Shown here piece after piece: positions 1 through 7,437 of a DNA stretch of 8,482 nucleotides. The position numbers and the translations under genes are program-made. Each line of letters starts with the position of its first letter. Position 1 is the stretch's first letter. The stretch comes from JBFKOL01 sp041628815 (GTDB lineage Bacteria; Bacteroidota; Bacteroidia; Chitinophagales; Saprospiraceae): contig JBFKOL010000174.1 of the NCBI GenBank assembly GCA_041628815.1, positions 1 through 8,482 of the forward strand, written 5' to 3'. The notes under the pieces were generated by a model. That model saw only the letters and a program-made list of their open reading frames with translations. It was not told the DNA's origin and made no database searches.

Positions 1-1666
1 CAGGGCAGTCCGTACAACTCAGACCGTCGGGAGGATCCCACGAATAGGAAGGCAGCCTGTCCAAGGGAAAGACTTCGGTAAAAAAGTTGGTTCCGAATCC
101 CAGGATTACCGAATCCTCGGCAGCTGTTATCCTGACAATCAATTCAGGTGGTTCGCTTACCTGGATGGTCGATTCAGCTTCACAGCCTTTGGAGTCCTGG
201 ACGAGTACATCGTAGATTCCGGCGGACAGATTAGAAAACAGGGATCCTGGCTGGACATTTTGTCCACTCAATCCAAACCGGTATCCCCTGCTGCCACCGG
301 ATCCTGTAGCCACAATCGTCCCGTCCCGAGATTCAAAACAAGACAGATCCGTTTTGGCGAGCAATATTTCCAATGAAGAGGTGTCCGAACAACAGGCTCC
401 CACTTCGAGATCGAGGATTTTGGTCACCCTACAACCCTTCTCAGACTCCACGGTCAGGGCGGTCGTCTTATTGCCAAAAGAACCATAGGTGACCTCGTGC
501 GGACCCGGACCTTCCCTGAGTACAGGATCGGCGCCCTCACCAAAGTTCCAAGACCAGCCCACGATGCTGTCGGTCTGTGAAGTAGACTGGTTTTGGAAGG
601 TAATACTTTTATCACAGGCAATGTCATCGCTAGCGTCGATGCTAAAATCAGGTTGAGGGCCCAGGAAAGTACCGGTACCGCCAAAATCTATTCTGAAGCC
701 AAATCCACTCCTGCTGTAGTTGTTGACGATCAATGCATAGCTCTCTCCCGCCGTCATATTCAAGGGTGAAAGAAAATTGTCGTCACCTAACTGGCACCCC
801 AGTGTTTCCTGGGTGTCACCAGACTCTTCACGCAGCCCTGTCGGCCCCATGCACGGCAGGTTTTGTTCGGGAGGAGCTCCCACCGTCTCGCCGGATGCCA
901 TACAACGCAGGACGAGCCTGTTTTCACAGTTTCGAATGCCATCCGGGAGATGGAATACCACGAAATCCAGGTCATCATCTGCATTGGTCGGTGTCAGTGT
1001 AAAGGTCAGTGTCCCATCGGTGGCAGCCGTCCAACTGTACCAGACAGAGGCAAATTCCTCCGTGATACAAGTATTGCCAATCTCGTTCTGGTCGTCCCCC
1101 GCTCCACCCAGGTTTTCAATGAAAAACGATGACTTGTCACAAAGCACCACCGAGCTGAAGCAATCCGACTCGGGAGTTGGTACCGGCACAAACGACCGGA
1201 TGCAAAGCCTGAAGTTACCCGTGGCCCCGTCCCTGCCATCCACCCGCAAGAAATACAATTGCCCAATGACCAGGTCGTTGAAGTTGATCTCTATGACATT
1301 GTTCTGGCCTTCCTGTACTGAGGAGCAACCCACAGCTGTTAGGGCGTTGCACGATCCTTGGTAGACCACCATGGAGGGTTGTTCGAGCGTACCGAGCTGC
1401 GCGTTCGTCAGGCCGGTCAACTGTACCAATGCACCTTGCTGTGGCGCTATGAAACTGATCCAAATGTCGTTCGTCTCCGTGCCTTCGGGCCAGCAGGAAG
1501 GGTTCGACTCGACACTTCCGGTGGCATCACGCGTATCGAATTCTCCGGGAGAGGAGCAATAATCAGAGACATCGGATATGAAATAGGCCGTGGCGCATTC
1601 ATCAAAGCTCTGACTATGCAGACTACAAGCAAGGAAACAAAGGACCAGGATAAGGGTACAGCGCAT
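1..1666 (-). CDS. Secreted modular surface protein (PPC-like, PKD and SprB modules), C-terminal part beyond the window
   Basis: An uninterrupted reading frame of 555 codons begins at the ATG at 1666-1664 and leaves the window at position 1. Residues 1-19 form a Sec signal peptide (hydrophobic LILVLCFLAC, likely cleavage before the Gln of HSQS). Residues about 23-155 form a PPC-like beta-sandwich (NDIWISF, VVYQGSC, YFLRVDG, GNFRLCI). Residues about 168-328 form a second, larger module (LCDKSS, VWYSWTA, GTLTFTLTP, LRCMASG). Residues about 338-423 are a PKD domain (WSWNFGEG), and about 434-507 a SprB repeat (LSCFESRDGT, SNLSAGIYDVLVQDSKGC). The visible end (SYSWDPPDGLSCTDCP) resembles the segment that precedes the gliding-motility-associated C-terminal (T9SS type B) domain in related proteins. 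By inference it is therefore an exported adhesin or gliding-associated protein; the sorting domain itself is not visible. It is divergent from rsmI. Domain names are from memory of motifs, and no ligand can be stated. Confidence 0.9.
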   Translation of the reverse strand, partial: MRCTLILVLCFLACSLHSQSFDECATAYFISDVSDYCSSPGEFDTRDATGSVESNPSCWPEGTETNDIWISFIAPQQGALVQLTGLTNAQLGTLEQPSMVVYQGSCNALTAVGCSSVQEGQNNVIEINFNDLVIGQLYFLRVDGRDGATGNFRLCIRSFVPVPTPESDCFSSVVLCDKSSFFIENLGGAGDDQNEIGNTCITEEFASVWYSWTAATDGTLTFTLTPTNADDDLDFVVFHLPDGIRNCENRLVLRCMASGETVGAPPEQNLPCMGPTGLREESGDTQETLGCQLGDDNFLSPLNMTAGESYALIVNNYSRSGFGFRIDFGGTGTFLGPQPDFSIDASDDIACDKSITFQNQSTSQTDSIVGWSWNFGEGADPVLREGPGPHEVTYGSFGNKTTALTVESEKGCRVTKILDLEVGACCSDTSSLEILLAKTDLSCFESRDGTIVATGSGGSRGYRFGLSGQNVQPGSLFSNLSAGIYDVLVQDSKGCEAESTIQVSEPPELIVRITAAEDSVILGFGTNFFTEVFPLDRLPSYSWDPPDGLSCTDCP

Positions 1667-1702
1667 AATTTACCAGTGACCTCGATAGAATGTAACGTAC
1701 TA

Positions 1703-1727
1703 CAAAATGTATACCGTCCTAAGGAAG
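1703..1727 (-). promoter_or_regulatory. Possible Bacteroidota-type promoter for the minus-strand surface protein gene
   Basis: Read on the minus strand, TATACATTTTG (1713-1703) resembles the Bacteroidota -7 element TAnnTTTG, but with three rather than two bases between TA and TTTG. About 18 bases further upstream there is a T-rich run (TTTT) in place of the usual TTG-containing -33 element. Transcription would begin roughly 30 bases before the ATG at 1666. The short leader is A/T-rich and has no Shine-Dalgarno match, which is normal in this phylum. Both elements deviate from consensus, so this is only a candidate. Confidence 0.3.
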
Positions 1728-1784
1728 TCTTAAAATTAATACGCCGCAACTACCCACTTTCGTTGCCGCCTATGCGCTATCTTA

Positions 1785-1797
1785 GCGGAAATTCCGC
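1785..1797. repeat. Perfect 6-bp-arm palindrome with partial direct repeat, upstream of rsmI
   Basis: GCGGAA-A-TTCCGC is a perfect inverted repeat with a one-base centre, ending 30 bases before the rsmI GTG start. A related half-copy, GCGGGATTCC, follows at 1805-1814 in the same orientation as the left part (GCGGAAATTCC, 1785-1795). The symmetric form would fit a dimeric DNA-binding protein better than an RNA hairpin, because a one-base loop cannot close without opening central pairs. It could also be chance in a short intergenic region. No regulator is identifiable from the window. Confidence 0.35.
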
Positions 1798-1827
1798 GAT
1801 GTAAGCGGGATTCCAAGCCTTTCATCC

Positions 1828-2514
1828 GTGCTTTATCTCGTACCTACACCTATTGGCAACCTCGGGGACATTACACACCGGGCGATAGAAACGTTGAAGG
1901 AGGTGGAATTGATTCTGGCCGAAGACACGAGAAAAACAGGTAAACTTTTGAAACACTACAACATTGACACGCGCATGATGTCCTACCATGCCCATAACGA
2001 ACACCGTATGCTCGACAGGGTGATGGACCTGCTTAAGGAAGGTAAGGACCTCGGCCTGGTCAGTGATGCAGGGACCCCGGGCATCTCCGATCCCGGATTC
2101 CTCCTGGTGCGTGCGTGCCATAAGGAAAAGATAGCCGTCACGTGTTTGCCTGGTCCATCGGCATTGATCCCGGCCATAGCCATGTCGGGAATACCCTGTG
2201 ATCGTTTTCATTTTGAAGGCTTTCTCCCTGCCAAGAAGGGACGCCAGAGCCGCTGGAAGGTACTCGAAGTGCTGGAAAGCACCATCGTCCTTTATGAATC
2301 GCCGCACAGGATTGTACGTTGCCTGGCGGAAATCGAGCAATATTTCGGAGATGACAGGCAGGTAGCTGTCATTAGGGAGATCAGCAAAATCCACGAGGAA
2401 GTTTTGCGAGGAGCAGTCCGGGAAGTGCGCAGGCAGCTTGAAATGCGGGATTCCATTAAGGGTGAGTTTGTAGTCGTTGTAGGGAAGGCAGGCAATTTGA
2501 AAGATCCCGCTTAA
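1828..2514 (+). CDS. rsmI: 16S rRNA (cytidine(1402)-2'-O)-methyltransferase RsmI
   Basis: RsmI uses S-adenosylmethionine to methylate the 2'-hydroxyl of C1402 in the decoding centre of 16S rRNA. The 228-residue product has the conserved tetrapyrrole-methylase-fold motifs in order: VPTPIGNLGD (5-14), AEDTRKT (31-37), SDAGTPGISDPG (79-90), LPGPSA (107-112), FEGFLPAKKGRQ (129-140) and YESPHR (156-161). It starts with GTG at 1828. No in-frame ATG exists between the upstream stop (TAG, 1783-1785) and this codon, and MLYLVPTPIGNL matches the normal start of the family. E. coli RsmI is about 286 residues; this one ends soon after the methylase domain and lacks the small C-terminal extension, as other Bacteroidota copies do from memory. 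The gene is divergent from the upstream surface protein gene and lies 101 bp before the next gene on the same strand. The product is cytoplasmic. Confidence 0.96.
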   Translation: MLYLVPTPIGNLGDITHRAIETLKEVELILAEDTRKTGKLLKHYNIDTRMMSYHAHNEHRMLDRVMDLLKEGKDLGLVSDAGTPGISDPGFLLVRACHKEKIAVTCLPGPSALIPAIAMSGIPCDRFHFEGFLPAKKGRQSRWKVLEVLESTIVLYESPHRIVRCLAEIEQYFGDDRQVAVIREISKIHEEVLRGAVREVRRQLEMRDSIKGEFVVVVGKAGNLKDPA

Positions 2515-2615
2515 AAAAATGGAATACCCTGGGCTCAAATGTCCGGAATTTTGTTAGTTTTAATCTACCCCGAAAGTGAGGGTAAGAAATAATTGCAAAT
2601 TCCAAAAATAAATTC
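2515..2615. other. Intergenic gap between rsmI and the large surface protein gene
   Basis: This 101-bp A/T-rich gap has no convincing rsmI terminator: no stable hairpin is followed by a T-run. A weak inverted repeat (TACCC at 2566-2570, GGGTA at 2580-2584, nine-base loop) sits in the probable leader of the downstream gene. TAGTTTTA (about 2555-2562) loosely resembles a -7 element but has no properly spaced -33 partner. Whether the downstream gene has its own promoter or is read through from rsmI cannot be decided from sequence alone. Confidence 0.4.
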
Positions 2616-5600
2616 ATGGCGCGCATCAACCAATCCATGGATAAGGCTTCCTTGTCCCATGGCAAATTAACACACCTTGTTACGGCTCTTTGCTTATTCT
2701 TGATTTCTTCAGCGGCATGGGGTCAAACTCCTGAGCCCAGTCTTTCCAAATCATTCAGCCCTGCGACCATAGGTCCTGGCAGTACGTCAAAGCTGACGTT
2801 CACCATCCGGGGCGGTACACTGCCGGCATCGGATATCAGTTTTACAGACAATATGCCATCGGCTATTACGGTAACTGCTGTAGAAGCTGCGGTAAACCAG
2901 TGCGGTGGATCGTTGTCATTAGATGGAAGTGACATATCGCTTTCAGATGCCAGGATTGGCGCGGGCAAGACCTGTAAGGTTACTGTACTCGTGACTTCTT
3001 CGACAGTTGGCACCCATACCAATACAACCGGCAATATGAATTACACGATTTTGGGAGATGGAGCGTCTACATCAGGTGCGTCGGCCGACTTGATCGTGGA
3101 CGGCGGCAGGCCCGGCTTTTCGAAAAGCTTTGCCCCATCGGTTATCTCGCCGGGAGGAACCAGTACACTGACGTTTACCATTGATAACTCAGCGAATGCC
3201 GCTAATGTCACCTTTGCGCAATTTACCGACTTATTGCCGGCAGGATTGGTCATAGCAGCACCTTCCAACAAGTCTACGACTTGTCAAAATCTATCCGGAT
3301 CTGCCCTCACAGCCATCCCAGGCACAAACACAATCAACTTTAACGCTTCCACCACCAGCGTGGTAGCTGCCGGCTCGACGTGTACCGTATCGGTCGACGT
3401 CGAAGCCACCCAGGGTGGTGTTTTTTCCAATATATCCGGAGAGCTCACGTCAACCAATCAAAGTTCTCAGTCGGTATTATCGGGATTGGCAGCCGCCGTA
3501 CTATCGGCTCCTACGGACCTTTTTTCCAAAAGTTTCAGCGATGATCCGGTAGTGCCCGGAGGAACTGTAACACTCGAATTTACCATCAGCAATCCCGCAG
3601 ACCTTTTCAACGGTCGCGAAGGAGTCGGTGACTTTACGGACATCGCTTTCAGTGACGACCTCACTACTGTTGTATCGGGGCTTACTATCAACAGCCTGGT
3701 TTCAGATGATTGTGGAGGAACTTTCACAAGTAATGCAACAGATTTGTCCTACAGTGGTGGTTCTCTCACAGCAGGATCGTCTTGCCAGGTGAAAGTGCTC
3801 CTCGATGTAGCGGCTTCTGTTCCGGCAGGTACGCATGGCAATACGACGAGCAACCTTACTTATACGTTGAACGATGAACCGGAGACGGGCAATGCCGCCT
3901 CGGATAACCTAAGGGTGACGGTGGCCCCTACACTGACCAAAGCATTCATCGACGACCCGGTCGGTCCGGGTGATGATGTTACCTTGAGATTTACCATAAA
4001 AAATAACAGCTCGACAGATGCTGCTACGGACATTAATTTTACTGATGAGTTAACCAATATTTTACCATTTCCAATATCAGCCTCTCTTCCAGCCAATGAT
4101 TTTTGCGGTGCTGGATCGTCTATGGCTGTTATCAGCCCATTTACAGGGGCCGAGGCTCTCAGTATGACAGGTGGAAATCTGGATCCGGGTGCATCTTGTT
4201 CCTTTGACGTGATTCTGACCATACCTGCTACAGATGAGACCGATGGAGGAGTGGCCAATGGCGTATTTAAAAATACCACCAGCGAAATTTCGGCAACGAT
4301 TGCGGGAGGTACAGTTGAGGGATTGCCTGCTTCTGACAACCTCACCATCGCTACTGCGCCTGCACTGGTAAAAGTATTCAGCGCCAACCAGGTATCTCCA
4401 GGGGAATCGGTAGATCTCACTTTTACCTTGGAGAGCGATGACAATGCGGTTGGGGATGCCTCTTCAATTGCTTTTACAGATCTGATTGATGCCAGCCGGC
4501 TGACCGTAGGTACTTTATCGACCGGTGACTGCGGGGGCACCCTGACATATGACACAAATACAGATATTCTAAATTATAGTGGGGGTTCACTAACAGCGGG
4601 ATCAACTTGTTCCTTCACAATTCCGATGACTGTTCCTTCCACAGCACCATCTGGAAATTTTACCAATACTACCTCGATCGTTTCAGCTGTGATCAATGGA
4701 TTCCCCGTGACCAATTCACCGGCTTCCGATGTACTCGAAATTCAAAGCATATCCTTCAGCAAGGAATTCACCAATGATCCTGTAGTTGCAGGCGGAACCG
4801 CCACACTACTGTTCACCATCACCAATGAAACAGACCAGGCATTAAGTAGTATCACCTTTACCGACGATCTCGACGATGTCATCGAAAACATGGCCGCATC
4901 GGGATTGCCCACCAACGATGTTTGCGGTACCGGTTCTCAGCTCTCGGGCAGTGCCGGAAACACCCTGCTGACATTGACTGGAGGAAATCTTGCCGCCAAT
5001 GCAACCTGTACTTTCAGTGTGAATATGACGGTGCCTACAAATACCGCCGAAGCTGAATATCCCAACGCCACTTCCGGCATAACAGCGCTAATCAACGGTA
5101 ACCCGGTAAGTGCCCCGGCGGCAGAAGACAACCTGGTCGTATCCGATGCTCCTGCCCTCCTCACTTTGACCAAATCCTTTACAGACGACCCTGTATTCCC
5201 CGGAGATGAAGTGACCCTCCAGTTTGACATTACCTATCTGGGTGGTACCAATGCCACAGGCATTACTTTTACAGATGACCTAGATGCGGCATTGTCAGGA
5301 CTTGTGGCTACTACTCTACCGGCTGATGGTTTTTGTGGCGCAGGATCTACCATTAGCGGGACTGGTTTATTAACAGTCTCCGGTGCATCACTTCTCGCTC
5401 CTAACGGCCAATGTTCTTTCGAAGTGACGCTTCTCGTGCCGGAGACAGCGGATCCGGGCATCTATACGAATACCACCGGTACCATTACGGCCAATAGCGG
5501 CAATATTTCCGGCAACCAGGCGACCGACGACCTGGAAGTAATCCCCAATTTGCGACCGCCCACAGCCAACGCAGGTCCGGATCAAACCATCACCTGTTTT

Positions 5601-7382
5601 GTCGGTAATGAAGCCAGCGTTACACTGGATGGCAGCGCTTCTACGTCAGAAAATCTACCCTTATCATACGAATGGTTTTTAGTGGGAGAAGAAGGCAATA
5701 CCCTCATAGCTACGGGTGTCGGCCCAACAATCGTGCTCCCCGCGGGAACCCATGTCATTGAATTAATCGTGACCGATTTGTACAGCAGTGCCATCGACCA
5801 GGTGAGCATAACTGTGGTACCCGATACCGAACCACCGAATATCACTTGCCCCGGTAATATCTCCGTTTCAAATGACCTTGGCCAATGTGGAGCCATTGTA
5901 ACTTATAGCGCTCCCGTCGGAACGGACAACTGCCCCGGTGCTACCACAGCTCGCATAGCAGGACCCGCCAGCGGCAGTCTCTTCCCCGTCGGAACAACCA
6001 CAGTCACACATCGTGTCACCGATGCCAATGGCAATACCGCACAGTGCAGCTTTACCGTGACGGTTAGCGATACCGAACCGCCAGTGATCACCATCAATGG
6101 AGACAACCCGCAAACCGTCATAAGATTCAGCGGGCCTTATGTGGATCCTGGAGCTTCTGCCAACGACAATTGCGATGGCATGAGTGCGGTTGACCAAATT
6201 ATAGGTACCGTCAATACCAACGCAACGGGCAGTTATACAATTACTTATAAAGAAACCGATGCAGCTGGTAACATGACAGTGGCAACAAGAACAGTAAACG
6301 TCATCGACGACCCCAACGCCCTGGCGCATGACATTACCCTGCTTGCCGACCAGAACATCTCCATTGCCAAAGTCGCCTCCTTTGACGGCACCATGCATGC
6401 CAATGCTTTGATCAGCGTCGGCCAGGGAATCGCCGTAAACAAAGGTGGGCCAACCGTATACGACGGCGATCTGTCTGCCGTCAACCAGATCAGCGTCAGC
6501 CGCAACAACCAGGTCAATGGTACGATCTGTTCACCGGCCATTTCCTTGGCTAACAATGTGACGTGCAACGCACCGGCGTGCCAGGCAGTACAAAAACCCG
6601 TCAGCGCCATACCGCTGCCGACCTATTCCATCACGGCCGGTTCGACACCGCTCGTAGTGTCAAGCAATACGACCATAGGGCCAAGCAACCGCAGCACAGT
6701 TTTGGTGCAATCCAATGTTTCACTGACCGTGACTGCCGGTACCTACAACTTTGCCACCCTCACCTTTGAATCGGGTTCTTCCCTCATCATTGATATATCC
6801 ACAGGACCCGTCACCATCAATGTGGCGGGACAAATTCTGATATTCCAAGACGTTGTATTTACTATGAGTCCTTTCGGAGAAGAAGACAGCGAGTATTTTA
6901 AACTGCGGACACTCACCAATATGACGATTAAGGACAGGGCACAACTGGTGGGACAGTTCATCGCTGTAGATGGCTTTGTGACGATGGAAGCCGATACGAG
7001 ATTGAAAGGGTCGATATGCGCTGAATTCATCAACATCGATAAAGGTGGCGCAACGATCATAGATCACAATGCAAGCGGTGGTTCATCCTTTGCACCCGAA
7101 GGACCGCCTGCAATCAACTCGTTGAAAGGATCACCGATCAGTGTTAAACCGAACCCTTTCACAAACCGAATTACCGTAAACATCTCTTCTGATAGGGAAA
7201 AGACCGATTTTGTCAGGTTACGCGTCCTCAATACCGCCAATCAGGAAGTGTATAGCAGACCGATTAATGCCGGCGAAAAAAGATTTGACATAGATACCGG
7301 CTCGTGGAATACAGGCGTCTTTATCATCCAAATGATTGGTCCAGGAGCCATGGAGACCTCCAAGGTGATTCGTATAAAATAA
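2616..7382 (+). CDS. 1588-residue T9SS-exported repeat protein (7 DUF7933-like repeats, PKD, HYR, DUF5011-like, beta-helix-like module)
   Basis: Residues 1-36 form a signal peptide (LVTALCLFLISSAAWG, cleaved before Q37). Seven homologous beta-sandwich repeats follow, starting near residues 37, 165, 298, 437, 580, 710 and 843. Each opens with a K-x-F segment (SKSFSP, TKAFIDDPV, SKEFTNDPV), then P-G-x-x-x-x-L-x-F-x-I, an FTD element, and two cysteines. I match them to DUF7933, a DUF11-like family. Next come PKD (about 980-1068, ANAGPDQT, VTLDGSAS), HYR (about 1070-1150, DTEPPNITCPG, VTHRVTDANGN), a DUF5011-type Ig domain (about 1151-1231, DPGASANDNCDG, YKETDAAGN), and a beta-helix-like module (about 1234-1490). 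The C-terminal tail has VKPNPF at 1510 and ends in KVIRIK, typical of T9SS type A sorting domains. By inference the protein is exported by T9SS and displayed at or released from the surface, perhaps as an adhesin; no enzyme motif is visible. ATG 2616 has an A-rich upstream region; ATG 2637 (residue 8) is an alternative start that also leaves an intact signal peptide. Confidence 0.93.
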   Translation: MARINQSMDKASLSHGKLTHLVTALCLFLISSAAWGQTPEPSLSKSFSPATIGPGSTSKLTFTIRGGTLPASDISFTDNMPSAITVTAVEAAVNQCGGSLSLDGSDISLSDARIGAGKTCKVTVLVTSSTVGTHTNTTGNMNYTILGDGASTSGASADLIVDGGRPGFSKSFAPSVISPGGTSTLTFTIDNSANAANVTFAQFTDLLPAGLVIAAPSNKSTTCQNLSGSALTAIPGTNTINFNASTTSVVAAGSTCTVSVDVEATQGGVFSNISGELTSTNQSSQSVLSGLAAAVLSAPTDLFSKSFSDDPVVPGGTVTLEFTISNPADLFNGREGVGDFTDIAFSDDLTTVVSGLTINSLVSDDCGGTFTSNATDLSYSGGSLTAGSSCQVKVLLDVAASVPAGTHGNTTSNLTYTLNDEPETGNAASDNLRVTVAPTLTKAFIDDPVGPGDDVTLRFTIKNNSSTDAATDINFTDELTNILPFPISASLPANDFCGAGSSMAVISPFTGAEALSMTGGNLDPGASCSFDVILTIPATDETDGGVANGVFKNTTSEISATIAGGTVEGLPASDNLTIATAPALVKVFSANQVSPGESVDLTFTLESDDNAVGDASSIAFTDLIDASRLTVGTLSTGDCGGTLTYDTNTDILNYSGGSLTAGSTCSFTIPMTVPSTAPSGNFTNTTSIVSAVINGFPVTNSPASDVLEIQSISFSKEFTNDPVVAGGTATLLFTITNETDQALSSITFTDDLDDVIENMAASGLPTNDVCGTGSQLSGSAGNTLLTLTGGNLAANATCTFSVNMTVPTNTAEAEYPNATSGITALINGNPVSAPAAEDNLVVSDAPALLTLTKSFTDDPVFPGDEVTLQFDITYLGGTNATGITFTDDLDAALSGLVATTLPADGFCGAGSTISGTGLLTVSGASLLAPNGQCSFEVTLLVPETADPGIYTNTTGTITANSGNISGNQATDDLEVIPNLRPPTANAGPDQTITCFVGNEASVTLDGSASTSENLPLSYEWFLVGEEGNTLIATGVGPTIVLPAGTHVIELIVTDLYSSAIDQVSITVVPDTEPPNITCPGNISVSNDLGQCGAIVTYSAPVGTDNCPGATTARIAGPASGSLFPVGTTTVTHRVTDANGNTAQCSFTVTVSDTEPPVITINGDNPQTVIRFSGPYVDPGASANDNCDGMSAVDQIIGTVNTNATGSYTITYKETDAAGNMTVATRTVNVIDDPNALAHDITLLADQNISIAKVASFDGTMHANALISVGQGIAVNKGGPTVYDGDLSAVNQISVSRNNQVNGTICSPAISLANNVTCNAPACQAVQKPVSAIPLPTYSITAGSTPLVVSSNTTIGPSNRSTVLVQSNVSLTVTAGTYNFATLTFESGSSLIIDISTGPVTINVAGQILIFQDVVFTMSPFGEEDSEYFKLRTLTNMTIKDRAQLVGQFIAVDGFVTMEADTRLKGSICAEFINIDKGGATIIDHNASGGSSFAPEGPPAINSLKGSPISVKPNPFTNRITVNISSDREKTDFVRLRVLNTANQEVYSRPINAGEKRFDIDTGSWNTGVFIIQMIGPGAMETSKVIRIK
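2727..5540 (+). repeat. Seven tandem DUF7933/DUF11-like protein repeats with paired cysteines
   Basis: Seven in-frame units of about 128-143 codons are visible at the protein level. Repeats 3, 4, 6 and 7 share a [DN]DPV segment followed by G-G or G-D and then L-x-F-x-I. Repeats 3 and 5 share YSGGSLTAGS[ST]C. Each unit has exactly two cysteines: one in a C-G-[GA/TG]-like turn in mid-domain (CQN in repeat 2), the other just before a strand such as CSFTI or CTFSV. Most units close with an N-T-T strand. At the nucleotide level the units have diverged clearly, so this is an old duplication series rather than a recent slippage array. Confidence 0.8.
5822..6082 (+). repeat. Short direct repeat flanking the HYR domain
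   Basis: CGATACCGAACCACC (5822-5836) and CGATACCGAACCGCC (6068-6082) differ at one of 15 positions and encode the same D-T-E-P-P linker at the start and end of the HYR domain. This linker is a recurrent junction in HYR-containing proteins, so the repeat marks the module boundary and may be a trace of module shuffling. It may also simply reflect protein-level conservation. Confidence 0.6.
6315..7085 (+). other. Beta-helix-like module of unassigned family within the large surface protein
   Basis: Codons for residues about 1234-1490 encode alternating short hydrophobic strands and turns, such as ITLLADQNISI, GTMHANALISVGQGIAV, LIIDISTGPVTINVAGQI and MTIKDRAQLVGQFIAVDG. This pattern resembles right-handed beta-helix or bactofilin-like folds. 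Two parts look related: AVNKGGPTVYDG near residue 1276 and NIDKGGATIIDH near residue 1476, and TICSPAISL versus SICAEFINI. The module lies directly before the T9SS sorting tail. I recall similar modules in other secreted bacterial proteins but cannot name the family with certainty. Confidence 0.6.
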
Positions 7383-7399
7383 GCATAAGCACATTCGAT

Positions 7400-7435
7400 A
7401 AAAAAAGGCCGATAATGAGTTTATCGGCCTTTTTT
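7400..7435. terminator. Bidirectional intrinsic terminator between convergent genes
   Basis: A perfect 9-bp stem GGCCGATAA (7407-7415) / TTATCGGCC (7421-7429) closes a five-base loop TGAGT. It is flanked by seven A on the left (7400-7406) and six T on the right (7430-7435), which extend the pairing and provide a U-tract on either strand. It lies 17 bases after the stop of the large surface protein gene and only 2 bases beyond the lpdA stop, so it can end transcription from both sides. Confidence 0.93.
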
Positions 7436-7437
7436 AT

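Noticed and set aside
777..1364. A 195-codon plus-strand open frame, and another at 1358-1804 (148 codons).
   Set aside because: Both lie opposite the minus-strand surface protein frame, which has a signal peptide and four recognisable modules. The plus-strand translations show no domain features.
1822..2538. A 238-codon minus-strand open frame covering rsmI almost exactly.
   Set aside because: It is antisense to a gene with unmistakable RsmI motifs, and its translation has no recognisable domain or low-complexity signature. It is a codon-bias shadow.
2515..2615. A possible rsmI terminator or riboswitch in the gap, based on TCCGGA followed by T-rich sequence and the TACCC/GGGTA inverted repeat.
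   Set aside because: The stems are five or six bases or shorter and are not followed by a proper U-tract. No known riboswitch core was recognised.
3860..4555. A 231-codon minus-strand open frame inside the large surface protein gene.
   Set aside because: It is antisense to repeats 4 and 5 of a clearly coding gene, and its Ser/Val/Thr-rich translation mirrors the codon composition of the opposite strand.
2727..5540. A mobile, phage-like or recently expanded DNA repeat array.
   Set aside because: The repeats are similar only at the protein level and have diverged in DNA. No integrase, transposase or terminal inverted repeats are present.
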